A stretch of 64,000 nucleotides of DNA, taken from contig RPFO01000065.1 in the NCBI GenBank assembly GCA_009746045.1, positions 9,627,101 to 9,691,100 on the forward strand, in the 5' to 3' direction. Each line of letters begins with the position of its first letter. Within the stretch, counting starts at the first letter, position 1. Below the pieces are notes generated by a model, which made no database searches, had not been told where the DNA came from, and saw only the letters and a list, made by a program, of their open reading frames with translations. Shown here one piece after another: positions 33,230-43,899 of this stretch. Source of the DNA: Mesostigma viride. Its lineage: Eukaryota; Streptophyta; Mesostigmatophyceae; Mesostigmatales; Mesostigmataceae. The translations under genes were made by a program, and so were the position numbers.

Positions 33230-33657
33230 AGTTGTGCTCCCGAGTGGCATCTATCCGCTGGCCGGTAGTCGCCGGCCTGGGCGCCTAGTCAGGTGGGCAT
33301 CAAAGATTGGTGTCTAGATGCTAGTCGGTGCCTAAGCAAGGTACGGAAGCCAGTGCGCGCCGGGACGGTCAGAGAACCGTCGCCCTCGGTAGCACAGATC
33401 CGCTGAGTGCCGGTAGTCTCGGGTTAGAGGCTCGAGCATGCACTATCGGGTAGCCTACCGGTAGTCTCGGGTTAGAGGCTCGAGCATGCCTTATCGGTTA
33501 GCGCCGCGCCGCTGAGCTCCTTGCGGCCTGGCCAGCTGCAAGGGTTCAATAGCAATCAGTGGCGGCTGCGGGCTCAGCCTCCCACAATCGGTTCCCCAAA
33601 CAACAAAATCCCGTCTCCATCGCCGGCGTGCTAGCCAGCGGTGAAGGGCGTTCAACT
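33230..33657 (+). repeat. Copia 1 3' LTR
   Basis: Matches the 5' LTR except for one A missing in an A run and one A/G change. It is preceded by the purine-rich AAAAAGAAAGTATGGG. Confidence 0.92.
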
Positions 33658-33662
33658 GAAAT

Positions 33663-34189
33663 ACCACTTGACAAAGTAAGACGTATTACAATAGTTTCCC
33701 CGTCATACTCTCAACAGGTTAGTATTGGCGCCCGTCTTATGGCGCCCGTCTACTTGTCAGATGATAAATTGCCACAGCAAACAAATGACAAAATGAAACA
33801 CATAGGCAACAATTAAATCCTGCCCTGGGGAACTAGGGAAGTCTGAACAGGTAAAACACCTGAGCAGGCCAGCTTGTAGAAACATAATACCAGGGAATCG
33901 AACCCCGCCCTATAAACCCCAGAATAAAGGTTCCCAGACCATTGTGAGAGGTATGTACAAATATACATTTCTTTTTAAATAGAATACATGGTCTGTAATG
34001 GACCTGTCAACCTTGTGTAGTCAACAGCATGAACCCCAGCCAAAACCTGGCTGTATCCTGATTAAAATCAGAGTGAGTGTACCATGGTCCATGAGCCTTA
34101 GTACAGACTAAAATACAGGTATTATGCCAGTCACAATGCTGACACTACCACACAATCTGCTCTCCAATGCCCTATAACCAGGCACCAGC
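33663..34189 (-). other. Copia 2 3' untranslated region
   Basis: Continues beyond Copia 1 at 27040-27463. No coding frame is seen. Together these give Copia 2 a 3' UTR of nearly 1 kb. Confidence 0.7.
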
Positions 34190-34940
34190 TTAGACAGCTT
34201 GCTGAGATGGGTCCATCAGAGACTGAAGAACCTTGTATTGCACTGCTGCCTTCTGCACTAGCTTGGTCAAAGCATCAGCAGGATTGTCAACCCCAGGGAT
34301 ATGCTCAATATTGGCCAAGGAGGACAATTCCTTAAGAAGGAGATAATCCAAGTCCCTACTTCTGGCCATCTGCCTGTGCACAAACTGCACCATCCCCATG
34401 GAGTCTGTTTTTAGAAGAGTGGTAACCTGAAGTGGCCAAGGAGTGTTAGAAGTCATCTGATGAAGCAACTCCTTCAGATAAAGGCTTGTGTGAATGCCTT
34501 CACAAATAGCCCTGCATTCTGCCACATCACTACTGACAGCCACCCGTTTGTGCAGGCGACTGAACCAGCTCACCAAACTCCCCAGGCCTTCCTGTCTGAG
34601 CACAAAGAGCCCTGCAGCCCTGCCCCTGACCTTGGAGACCTGCCTGCTGTCCATTGAGCTATCCACATACAGCTCCATGCAAATGGGTTGTGATAAATCC
34701 ACTGCAGACAACAGAATGCCAGACGAAGCCCTGACCTGATCAGCCACCTTGGCAGACCCTAGCTCTGTCAGCATGTCATCAGGCAACCTGGCTATGACCA
34801 TAAGGTCTGGCCTGGAAATGCCTGCCACCCAAGCAACCATGCCCCTCACCATGGGACACAGTGCCTGTGTGATGACTGGAGGAAGCTTGCTAATGAGGGT
34901 CTCTTGATAATCGTTGCCCCCCACCAGCAGCATACGCCAC
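34190..34940 (-). CDS. Copia 2 pol, RNase H end
   Basis: Continues pol in a shifted frame: ISRPDLMVIARLPDDML, MELYVDSSMDSRQ (RNase H Asp), AECRAI, LLKTDSMGMV and PGVDNPADALTK, stop at 34190. The frame change falls at a run of seven C (34942-34948) and may be a sequence error or a real break. Confidence 0.85.
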
Positions 34941-37815
34941 TCCCCCCCTTCTTCACCAGTGTGGCCTCCATGCCCACAAACAGGAGAGGCTCATTCTCCA
35001 CCTGCCATTGCTCCCTACCCAGAGGAAACTTGGACTTAATGATGGAGATCAGCTCCTTAAGCCACGACGTGGGAGCTATCAGATGTAGGTCATCCCCGTG
35101 CAGCGAAGCATACACTGGTAGGCCTTCCCATTGCCCCAGAAACAGACAGGGGTCTACAGGAGAAACCTTCAAGTTGCAATGCTCCTTCAGGAAACGGTTG
35201 AGAGTCTCCCTCCAGATTATTGGACTTGACCTCAGGCCCTCCAGGCCCTTGAGGATTTTAAGGAACTCAGTGTGAATGTCCCTTTTCCATACAGCAGGCA
35301 CCCTGACATAGAAAGGCGTCTTGCCCTCCCACTTTTCCTGTGCCACATCTGCATCCCCCTCCAGAAATGCCCTCTTGAAGTCTACCACCACTGAGCCATA
35401 GTCCAAGCCCTTGTTGAGAAGGCCTAGAAATACACACAGCAGCAGCCTCCAAGTGTCATGCAGCATGCCAGGGGTATACAACTCCTCAGCGGTGCACTCA
35501 CCAGTACCCTTGAACTCATTCAGTACTGGCCTGACGTGTGGTACCTTGACCCCGTCCACCTCCTTCATCTTGATGACAAACTTGAGCTTGAGTAGACGTC
35601 GTGCAGGAGGCAGGTCATTGACAGGTTCCACGCATTTCTTGGAGATCCAGTCCTCCCCAGATTTAATCAGACCCAGTGTGACCTGGGGACACATAATGGG
35701 AGAGGACATGAGCTTCACCAGGCCTTGGTAGTTTATAGGGCTGTGTCCAGCAAGTGAGTGAGGACCAATGCCCAAACTGCTTGGATGACTAGCAGCTGGC
35801 AATATGAGGTCATCAACCAAGGGCTCCTGCCCCTGGCACACTTGCACACGCTTAACCGTCCTGGTTACTGCACGTGATAGGTGAGTGGTCCTGAAATTAA
35901 TCAGTGGGACCTGACCAGCCCCTTCCTTAGTCAGGAGAGAGGACGTGATCACTACCCCATCCTGGCATAGGAAATTCTGCCCCAGAAGAGCAGGTCCCTG
36001 ATAGCCCTCCAAGACACAAAAAGCAGTGTCCTGTCCAAGGATAGGAATGGATACCTCACCCAGTACCTTCACGTGTACCCCGCCACTGAAGTCAGACACA
36101 AACTGATAGCTGGGTTCAGTCATGCTGTACCCTGCTGCAGCTCTGGTCCCAATGATGGAAACCTGAGAATTAGTGTCTACCTCTAAGGCAGTGTCCAGCC
36201 CCAGATTGCCATGCCACCTGAGCTTGGCTACCTTGGGCTGCTTCTTGGCCCTTTGCAGAGCCCCAATTAATCCAGCCAAACTTGTCCCCCTGGGCTTGGT
36301 TAGAGCCTTGGGCTTGACAGTTGACTCCCCAGCTGTTGACCTTGCAGCCTGTTCAACAGGTACCTCTGCAACCTGGCCAGGGCTGACAGATTCCCCTGCA
36401 ACAGATGTGGTCGTTGCATCAGTGATGTCACTTGGGACCTGAAAATCCTGCAGGTCCTGTGAGCCTTGTGCCTGACTGCCCTCATTCATCAGGTTAGGCT
36501 TGACATATGACCAACTCAGCCGGTGCACATGCTTTGGTTCGTCCTCCATGCTGACCAAGCATGCGTGGCTAGCTTCATCAACCTGGGTAACCACCCCAGG
36601 ACTCCAGCTACCACGTTTGCCATAAAGGCTAGGTTCCTTCCAAGCTAGGACCTTCTGACCCACTTGTGGCTCCAGCATCTTCCAACCCCGGTCCTTCTCC
36701 CTCAGCTTGGCAAAGGTGACATGTGCAGCATGTTTCCAGCCCTCCAGCACATGTGGTGGGCACAGGCCATGATATAGACCCATTGGGCTGACAGCAACTC
36801 CATCATAGTAGAAGTTAACCCTGCTGTTCAGCTGCTGCTCCACGTTCCTCAGCCATGCACTCCTGACAAGTGCAGGTGCAGATAAGGGTACCCAGTCTTC
36901 AGAGATAATCAATTTCTTGACCTCCTGGATTGCCCTCTCTATAGCACCCTGCTGCCCATGAGCCTCCCTAGGTGTAACCAGCAACTCAGGAAGGGTGGGA
37001 TCACCCTTGAGATGCTGAAACTGCATGTCCACCTGGATCCTTGTGGTAGGAAACTTGGCTCTTACATTCTGCAGGGCAGCCAGCAAGTACCTGTTCTTCA
37101 TAGAAGGTAAATGCTCCAGCACCTTGTATTTTGTGTACCTGTCCACGCACACCAACAGTTGCATGCCCCTGATGTGTTGGATATCACACTGCAGATCACC
37201 AATGCTCTGAGGTATAGCTTTGGCATGTGATTTCCTGGGCTTGTTGGAGGACAACTGGCACTTACACCGTGAGGCAGCTTGCTGACACGCCTTAAGAAGG
37301 GGTGCCCTGCCCATACGGAAGGCAAAGTTGTTTGACAGAGAAGTGGCATGCCCAAACATGTTGTGGATTCGGGCACCCAACTCCTGGTACACAGAGGAAG
37401 CAGTCCCTGGCACAGTCAGGACTGTGCTGTCAGGTTGTCCAGCATCACCATGCTGTCTTCCATCCTGTTCTGACTCAGAGTCTGAGTCACCCTGCTCATG
37501 CCCAACACCTGGACCGCCAGCAGGGACCACATGCATACCACCAGAGGCCTTCACACCCCTCTGTGGTTGTACATTGGTTTCTCTCAAAATGAGAGGTCCA
37601 CCCTCGTGCCCAGCACAAGGATGCATGGGGTCAGACATTCTTACAGCTGCACCAGCTGTCAAGGACGTCTTCATAGGAACCTGTACCTCTCCAGGTGACC
37701 TGGGGCCACCATGAACCTGGAGATCACCCTCTTGTTGCCCAGATATAAAATCTGCATTGGAGCACCTGGCCTCCCCCTTGGGTGAATTAAGGTGTGTAGG
37801 GGTTGCCTCAGACAG
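34941..37815 (-). CDS. Copia 2 pol: integrase, protease, RT
   Basis: In register with gag across the TGA at 37816-37818. Integrase: zinc ligands RIHNMFGH and CQQAASRCKC; core CDIQHIRGMQLLVCVDRYTK, QVDMQFQHL and GAIERAIQEVK (third residue Glu, intact). Then WKEPSLYGKRGSWSPGVV. Protease follows integrase: LEVDTNSQVSIIG ... SIPILGQDTAFCVLEGYQG then ALLGQNFL. RT: VVVDFKRAFLEGD, ILKGLEGLRSSPI and SLHGDDLHLI (catalytic DD). The whole is one open frame of over 900 codons. It is the clearest view of the integrase-before-protease order. Confidence 0.9.
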
Positions 37816-38919
37816 TCACTGCTCCTTGTTGTCTTCTTGCTGACTGCCCTTTGAAGGCTGGCCTGCCTGGGACTTGTTGTTGTTCTTGTTGTTGTTTTTC
37901 TTGTTGCTGCCCTGGCCCTGGGTCTTCTTGAAGCTGGGACACTCCTTCTTGATGTGCCCCCACCCCTTGCACAGGTAGCACTGGATCTTTGACTTGCCCT
38001 GGCCTCCTCCCCCGTTGTCAGGCGCGTTACCCTGCCTGGGCTTACCACCCACCCTCCTGAACACCGACTTGGCATGTGATTGCCCGTCAGGGTCGGGTGA
38101 ATGGTTGGCCTTCCGCTTGTTGTGGTTGCCCCCACGTCCTCCTTGGCTTCTGTCAGCCTCAGACGTCTTGGAGCCCCCCTGGGCACGCCCACCTGCGTGG
38201 GTAGCCTTCACAGCTGGCATTCCACCCTCAAACAGCTCCTCTGCCTCGAGTGCTTGTTTGATTATGACCTTGTAGGCCTTGAGGGTAGAGTGTGGGGCAC
38301 ACATGACCTTTAAAGAGCCACGTGTTGCCTTGTCCAGCCCAGAAACCTTGAGCCAGTTTGTCAGGGCTATGCTGTCAGCGACATTGAAGCCGTGAGCCCT
38401 GCCCTCCTCAACCATTTTACAATAATTGAGGAAGTTCTGGATAAGGTCTCCCTTAACCTCCCACCCTTGGTATTTATCCTGCCAATGGATCCCCACTTTC
38501 TTCCGTTGATCCTCTAGCAGCTCCTCAGCTCTGCCACGTAGACTGCCCAGGCCTTGTTGGCCTTCTTGCACTCTCTAGTGAGGTCTTTAATCTGATCTGT
38601 GCACTTGCCAAAAGTCTGGCTGCCTATCCAGATCTGATAATAGTTTGTACCCCGTACAAGCTTGGAAACCCCTCTAGTCCTTCCACAAACTCCTCTGCCT
38701 GCTTTGGCTTTGAGTCTGAAGTGACAGGTTGCAGCTGATTAACAATAAGGAGACCCTGTGTGGTGAGATCATATCCAGAACAGCATGTGTATTATTATTA
38801 ATAGGCACATTGGTAATCTCGCCGGTAACCCCCACGTCATCTACGTGAGCGGTCCCGCTACCAGCACCCCCATTATTATTCCCACTGGCTAGGCCCTTGC
38901 TACGGCGTCCCTCAGCCAT
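37816..38919 (-). pseudogene. Copia 2 gag, frame-broken in N half
   Basis: The C-terminal half (38571-37816) is open: helical body, basic His/Lys/Asn-rich stretch, zinc knuckle CYLCKGWGHIKKEC, Lys/Asn tail, TGA followed by C. The N-terminal part starts MAEGRRSKGLASGNNNGG (38919) and then needs about three frame changes (near 38778, 38650 and 38530) to reach the C half (GYDLTTQGLLIVNQLQ; IGSQTFGKCTDQIKDL). Because the LTRs look identical, these breaks are unlikely to have accumulated since insertion. Confidence 0.75.
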
Positions 38920-39041
38920 GGTAAACTACACTAGCTGTGTATGGCCCTGAGCTAAGCAGCTGGAAAACAAAAGACAGGTAGATATGTACAATCTGTCAAA
39001 AAGCCGCCTGCCCCGGTGCCGACCGCGCCACCATGCCGAAT

Positions 39042-39827
39042 TCAGTCGAGACCACGAAAATCGCAGTAGTCGTAGTCGTAAATTGGATCGTTGGCGACAG
39101 GCGCAGGCGCCTCCTGGCCTTGCCCAACCTCAATCGTCACCGGAGTTTCGATGACGATGGGGTCCAACCGACGTCCCGTCACCGGATCAATGCGGCGACG
39201 ACGGCGGCGGGTGACGATGCGGAGCGGGTTGGTAAGAATCGTTAGAAAATCCCACCCGTCCGGCGCCCACTCTCGCAATGCAGACAAGAACGCGACAAGA
39301 TTGAGCAGCAATTGCCGCTCACGCGTCCGGAAGCCTCGCGACAGCAACTGCAGAATCGCAAGGTCTTGAAACAGGTTGGTCGTAATCGTCGGAATGACGC
39401 CCGAACGAACCGACAGCCAGTTAGCGAGATTGCGCTGGTAACCTGTAAGCGATGAAACCGCGTTGTCGATCTCCTCAGAGACCTCGGCAACCGCGCTGGG
39501 CGCTTGCAACCCCGCCCGGGTATGGACCTCGAAGTCCGCGAGCAAAGCTCGAATGGAATCAAGGTAATCGCGAAACCCCGAAACAATCGAAGGTTGCGGA
39601 GGCGGGGGCGGCAGTCGTAGGTTTTGCAGCAGTGCCTGCTGCTGAGCGCGTAGCTCCGCACTGGACGCTACCGCCTGGTCAACAACACGCTGCCACGCCG
39701 GATTAAGAACCGGACGATCTTCACGAACAGGAGTCGTCGAAGGACCAGCCGGAGATTCGGCGATGTCCGCTGGACTGCCCAAAATTTCAGAATCCCTCGG
39801 AATGCGGAACTCCATCGAGTCCGGCAT
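39042..39827 (-). CDS. Unknown ORF between Copia 2 LTR and gag
   Basis: 261 residues, starting MPDSMEFRIPRDSEILGSPA 28 bp inside the 5' LTR boundary and ending YDYDYCDFRGLD. The N-terminal third is Pro/Ser/Glu-rich and contains a poly-Pro run. The middle is predicted helical (DYLDSIRALLADFEVHTRAG, NLFQDLAILQLLSRGF, LLLNLVAFLSALREWAPDGW). A six-Arg cluster follows (IVTRRRRRRIDPVTGRRLDP), then a short strand-rich acidic tail. I recognise no family. It is GC-rich and codon-regular, unlike the adjoining gag. It could be an extra retroelement protein or a captured host or viral gene. It is uninterrupted, which argues that it is or was used. Confidence 0.75.
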   Translation of the reverse strand: MPDSMEFRIPRDSEILGSPADIAESPAGPSTTPVREDRPVLNPAWQRVVDQAVASSAELRAQQQALLQNLRLPPPPPQPSIVSGFRDYLDSIRALLADFEVHTRAGLQAPSAVAEVSEEIDNAVSSLTGYQRNLANWLSVRSGVIPTITTNLFQDLAILQLLSRGFRTRERQLLLNLVAFLSALREWAPDGWDFLTILTNPLRIVTRRRRRRIDPVTGRRLDPIVIETPVTIEVGQGQEAPAPVANDPIYDYDYCDFRGLD

Positions 39828-39854
39828 TTTTCTTGGTACGAAGATTGTAATACG

Positions 39855-40470
39855 AGTTGAATGAGAGTTTACCACCGAGGGAATCCATGGCTCTTGCAGG
39901 AAAGTTGCCTTTATTATAATGAGCAAACACAGACGTAAGTCACGTCAAGTCCGAGACTGCACGTAGCACAGACGACAGGGTCGTTATGCCAAGAGAGCGT
40001 GCACGCAAGAGCTAGCGCCCCAGTGTGACCAAGTCACTCATATAGCTTGCTAGGGACGCGTCCAAGTATTCAGCTGCACTGTCACAGCTGAACTGTCAAT
40101 CAATTGATTACACAGACTCTGGCACGCCTTTGGCGCGCAGATCTATCAATTGTCCATACGGCTAGTCCTGTGGACCTATCCGTACACTAGTCAGCATCAA
40201 CTGTCTCATAGGTCCTGGCGCGCTACAGTGCGCCTACCTATCAATTGACCATCAAGTCCTGTACAAGTCCTGTCAACGTCCTGCGGACTATCAAAGTGAC
40301 ACTTGTACATCCTGTGTCCGTACGCGCCCACAGTGGCGCGCCGGGTACTGTCGGCACAGCCTAGGAAACGTCATAACTTTTACGTTCCTTAACCAAATGA
40401 GGCGTTCAAGGTGCCGTTGGAAAGAGCGTAACAATCTCTATCCATCTAACGTAAATCCTTTACGTTAACT
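39855..40470 (-). repeat. Copia 2 5' LTR
   Basis: Identical by eye to 26424-27039. It reads AGTTAACG...CATTCAACT on the minus strand and is followed outside by the CACCA duplication. Confidence 0.9.
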
Positions 40471-40667
40471 CACCACACGATGGTGCCCGACGTCGCCGTA
40501 GGCCAGGAGCTTGGCCCGCTCCGCCCGGTCCGCCGTGTAACCTGCCGTGAGGGAGGCCCCAGCCACGTGGCTAAGAGCCAAGGGCCGCGCCACCGAAACG
40601 TCAATAAGCAGATGCCGGCCACCCCCCTCAAAGTCCAGCACCACGATGTCAGGCCGGTGGTTGGGGG
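40471..40667 (-). pseudogene. Restriction-endonuclease-like domain, N-terminal half
   Basis: Reads NHRPDIVVLDFEGGGRHLLI then DVSVARPLAL, TADRAERAKLLAYGDV. The PD...D-V-S pattern fits the PD-(D/E)-type core of restriction-like endonucleases found at the end of several LINE families. It joins 26423 in frame when Copia 2 and one CACCA copy are removed. It begins abruptly, so it is 5'-truncated. Confidence 0.45.
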
Positions 40668-40724
40668 ATATATATCATTCACAGTGACTCGATGTAAGGT
40701 CGGGTGGTGTAATAGCGACATCAC

Positions 40725-40756
40725 CGGGCCCGCTACGTTTTTTGTAGCGGGCCCGG
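40725..40756. repeat. Perfect GC hairpin
   Basis: CCGGGCCCGCTAC and its inverse are separated by GTTTTTT, a 13-bp stem next to the LINE 5' junction. Its role is unknown; it could be a transposon remnant. Confidence 0.7.
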
Positions 40757-40967
40757 CACCAACCAAGTGACGTGACTCTGCCAGATGATGATTTGATAAC
40801 GCAGATGATTTGATAACGCAGTTCAGCATTATCAAACGTGAACGTCAAGCACTCAATCGGCGAGTTTTTCGTGAGCCAGGAAGCGCTCTTCTCTAGGTAT
40901 TCCTGTGGTTTCGCAGTTCCCTACATCTTGTGAGGTACATAGGGACAGTTTAGGTGAGAATACCAGG

Positions 40968-41933
<966 letters not shown>

Positions 41934-41999
41934 CTTGGTTTAGGTGGTCTTTTGAACTTGTTGATTGATGAAATAAGTTTACCTGTGCGTGGTGTTGAT

Positions 42000-42748
42000 T
42001 TGTCAGTTTGCTACGCCTTTGGTTGTCATGTTGACGTTTGTCATGTTAACATTTGTGGACATTTTGTCATGTTAACAATTTTTTTGGCCTTCGTTTGTTA
42101 ACGTCTTGAAATTTCTTGACACATCACCTTGGTTTGTCAGCGTATTGACATTTTTTTCCGTGTTGATATGCTGATATTTCAAAGATTGTCAAGGTTTTGT
42201 CAACCTTTCAACATTCTGTCAAGGTTTGTCAAGCCTTTGATGTTATCATGTCAAGCTTTTGTCAAGTTCTGTCAAGGTTTGTCAAGGTCATGTCAGTTGA
42301 TATGTCAAGAATCTATATTACTAATTTGGCAATGTAAGGTAATCCGACACTATTCAGGGCATCACCGAGTACGCGGCCAATCCAGAAGGGGCGGACTGAC
42401 TGACCACCAATCCGCGCCAAGCGCACGGAAGAACTGCCAACCAATCCGCGCAAAGCTCCCAGCGAGCGAAGCGAGCGGCCGCTTTAGCGGCCTCCTCTCT
42501 GGAGGGCAGCGAAGGAGACCGTCAGTCCGTCACGATTCCTCTACGGAGTGCAGCGAAGGAGTACGCTTCTACGAACTACAGTATGCGTCTACAGCGGGCA
42601 GCGGGCAGTCCCTCCATGGTCTCTCTACCGCCAAAAATTGATTAATTTTTTTTTTTTTTGGCTGTGTGAAGCCAGCGGGTCACACTAGAACTATTTGACA
42701 ATTCTTGACAAACAATTGTCAAAGTTTGTCAACACTCCGTTCCTAGTG
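42000..42748. repeat. TGTCAA-rich region with CACTA-like ends
   Basis: TGTCAAG and variants occur about 15 times at 42165-42310. The inverse TTGACAA and TGTCAA occur again at 42692-42733, where a 66-bp stretch starts CACTAGAAC (42683) and ends TCCTAGTG (42748). This looks like remains of a second CACTA family whose subterminal word is TGTCAA, next to a GC-rich core (42360-42600). Confidence 0.45.
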
Positions 42749-42760
42749 TGGCAGCGAGGA

Positions 42761-43180
42761 TGGCATGCCTGCACCAAGGAAGAGGAGGGGTAAGCAGCCT
42801 GCAGCAGAAACTGATTCCTCCATCTGCAGCGGCAGTGATAATGGTAGCCAAGAGGATGTGGCTCCACCTAGCAGCGACAGTGATGACCCATGCAGCTACA
42901 ATGCGTCTGAACCTGCACGGGGAAGCGTGGACGGAGGGGGAGAGGAAGGAGGCAGCCTGCAGCAGAAAATGCTGCTGATTCTGCCCGTGGTGGCGATGGC
43001 CGCGAATATGCGGCTGAACCTACGCGGGGGAATCGTGGGCAGAGGGGGAGAGGGGGTAGGCAGCACAAGAATGTGGCTGAACCTAGCCGGGGCGACCTTG
43101 CACCAACGAGGAGAAGTGCAAGGGCGTATGGAAAAGTGAGCTACGCTGAAGCAGATTGTAGCGACTTGTCTAGTGACTGA
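42761..43180 (+). CDS. Small basic/acidic repeat protein, frame-shifted
   Basis: Starts MPAPRKRRGKQPAAETDSSI. A related phrase (RRQPAAENAADSARGGDGRE) follows in another frame, then a third repeat (KNVAEPSRGDLAPTRRSARA) and a stop near 43180. It seems to be a low-complexity protein built of about 35-residue repeats with one frame change near 42950. Its function is unknown. It lies just inside the right subterminal array of the CACTA, where an element-encoded protein could sit. Confidence 0.35.
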
Positions 43181-43294
43181 AATTGATGTTCTTATTAAAC
43201 TTGAAGAGCTGTACTCCAACTGCACAAGAAATTATTCTAATTTGTAATTAAAGTGATTTCTGGTTGCGTGGTATGAATGCGATTTCTCTGTGTG

Positions 43295-43652
43295 CATGAG
43301 GTTTCTCAGTTTTTCTCAGGCCTTAAGTTTCCCAGATATTCTCAGTCTCAGATTTTCTCAGGCAGCAACCTGAGAAAAAACCGGGCGCCTGAGAAATTTC
43401 GTTCCTGAGAAAAAAAAATCTCAGGCCAGGCGACTTTCTCAGGCTGATCTCAGTTTTTTCTCAGTTTTCTCAGTTTTCTCAGGTGATTTTCTCAGTTTTC
43501 CTGAGAAAACTGAGATTTTTCTCAGTTGATCTCAGGAAATCTCAGGAAATCTCAGGACATCTCAGGACATCTCAGGAAATCTCAGGAAATCTCAGGCAGC
43601 CTTCCTGAGAAAACTGAGAAAACTGAGAAAAACTGAGAAAAATCTCAGATCT
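43295..43652 (+). repeat. CACTA right subterminal array
   Basis: Dense copies of CTGAGA and TCTCAG, including TCTCAGGAAA blocks that mirror the TTTCCTGAGA blocks of the left end. Confidence 0.85.
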
Positions 43653-43664
43653 GAGTTCCTAGTG

Positions 43665-43899
43665 GTGAGCAACATGCTGGAGGCGGTGCTGCCGGGGATG
43701 CTGGACTACGCAGAGAGCGTGGGGGGGAAGTCAATCCGTGCATCGTTAATGCTGACGATGCACGGCAGCTCAGCCAGCGGGGAGAGGAGGATGCTGCTCC
43801 TGCACTGAGATGGCAGGAATTCTGGACACGATGGTGACAGAATTTGGCTACTGGGCCACGCCACGCTCCGAAGTTATTCTGTAGCTGGCAGCAGCCGAG
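43665..43899 (+). pseudogene. YR element gag, middle part
   Basis: Resumes the gag frame after the CACTA as VSNMLEAVLPGMLDYAESVG then IRASLMLTM, running to a stop at about 43808. Coding similarity continues in another frame (EMAGILDTMVTEFGYWATPR) with a TAG near 43881. It is cut at GCAGCCGAG by the Gypsy element and continues at 55408-55626 (AAAE-YLAKLITACQLVDV). Confidence 0.6.

Larger units (their letters stand above)
27464..33657 (+). mobile_element. Copia element 1 (LTR retrotransposon)
   Basis: LTRs of 429 and 428 bp (27464-27892, 33230-33657) differ at about two positions and are flanked by the 5-bp duplication GAAAT (27459-27463, 33658-33662). Gag, a UGA stop and pol (integrase - protease - RT - RNase H) lie between. 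The LTR ends are AGTTG and CAACT. It is inserted in the 3' untranslated part of Copia 2 in the opposite orientation, so it arrived later. Confidence 0.92.
26424..40470 (-). mobile_element. Copia element 2 (LTR retrotransposon), interrupted by Copia 1
   Basis: Two 616-bp LTRs that look identical by eye (26424-27039, 39855-40470) are flanked by an exact 5-bp duplication CACCA (26419-26423, 40471-40475). In minus orientation the order is 5' LTR, an extra ORF, gag, a UGA stop, then integrase - protease - RT - RNase H, a purine-rich tract (27040-27058) and the 3' LTR. Its own length is about 7.85 kb once Copia 1 (27464-33657) is removed. The LTRs open AGTTAACG and close CATTCAACT rather than TG...CA. 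Confidence 0.9.
26041..40667 (-). mobile_element. 5'-truncated LINE-like fragment, split by Copia 2
   Basis: Minus-strand coding sequence 40667-40471 continues at 26423-26185 when Copia 2 is removed. It is followed by a short 3' UTR ending in a TA-rich tail at 26041. ATATATA occurs at both outer junctions (26041-26050 and 40668-40675) and could be the target duplication. The abrupt start in mid-domain and the simple-sequence 3' tail are what 5'-truncated non-LTR insertions look like. Confidence 0.55.

Noticed and set aside
40725-40756. Rho-independent terminator
   Set aside because: The hairpin has a T-rich loop, not a T tail, and the genome is eukaryotic.
42683-42748. A 66-bp mini-CACTA element
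   Set aside because: The ends match CACTA/TAGTG, but there is no target duplication and the piece is too short to be an element by itself. Kept only as part of a TGTCAA-rich remnant.
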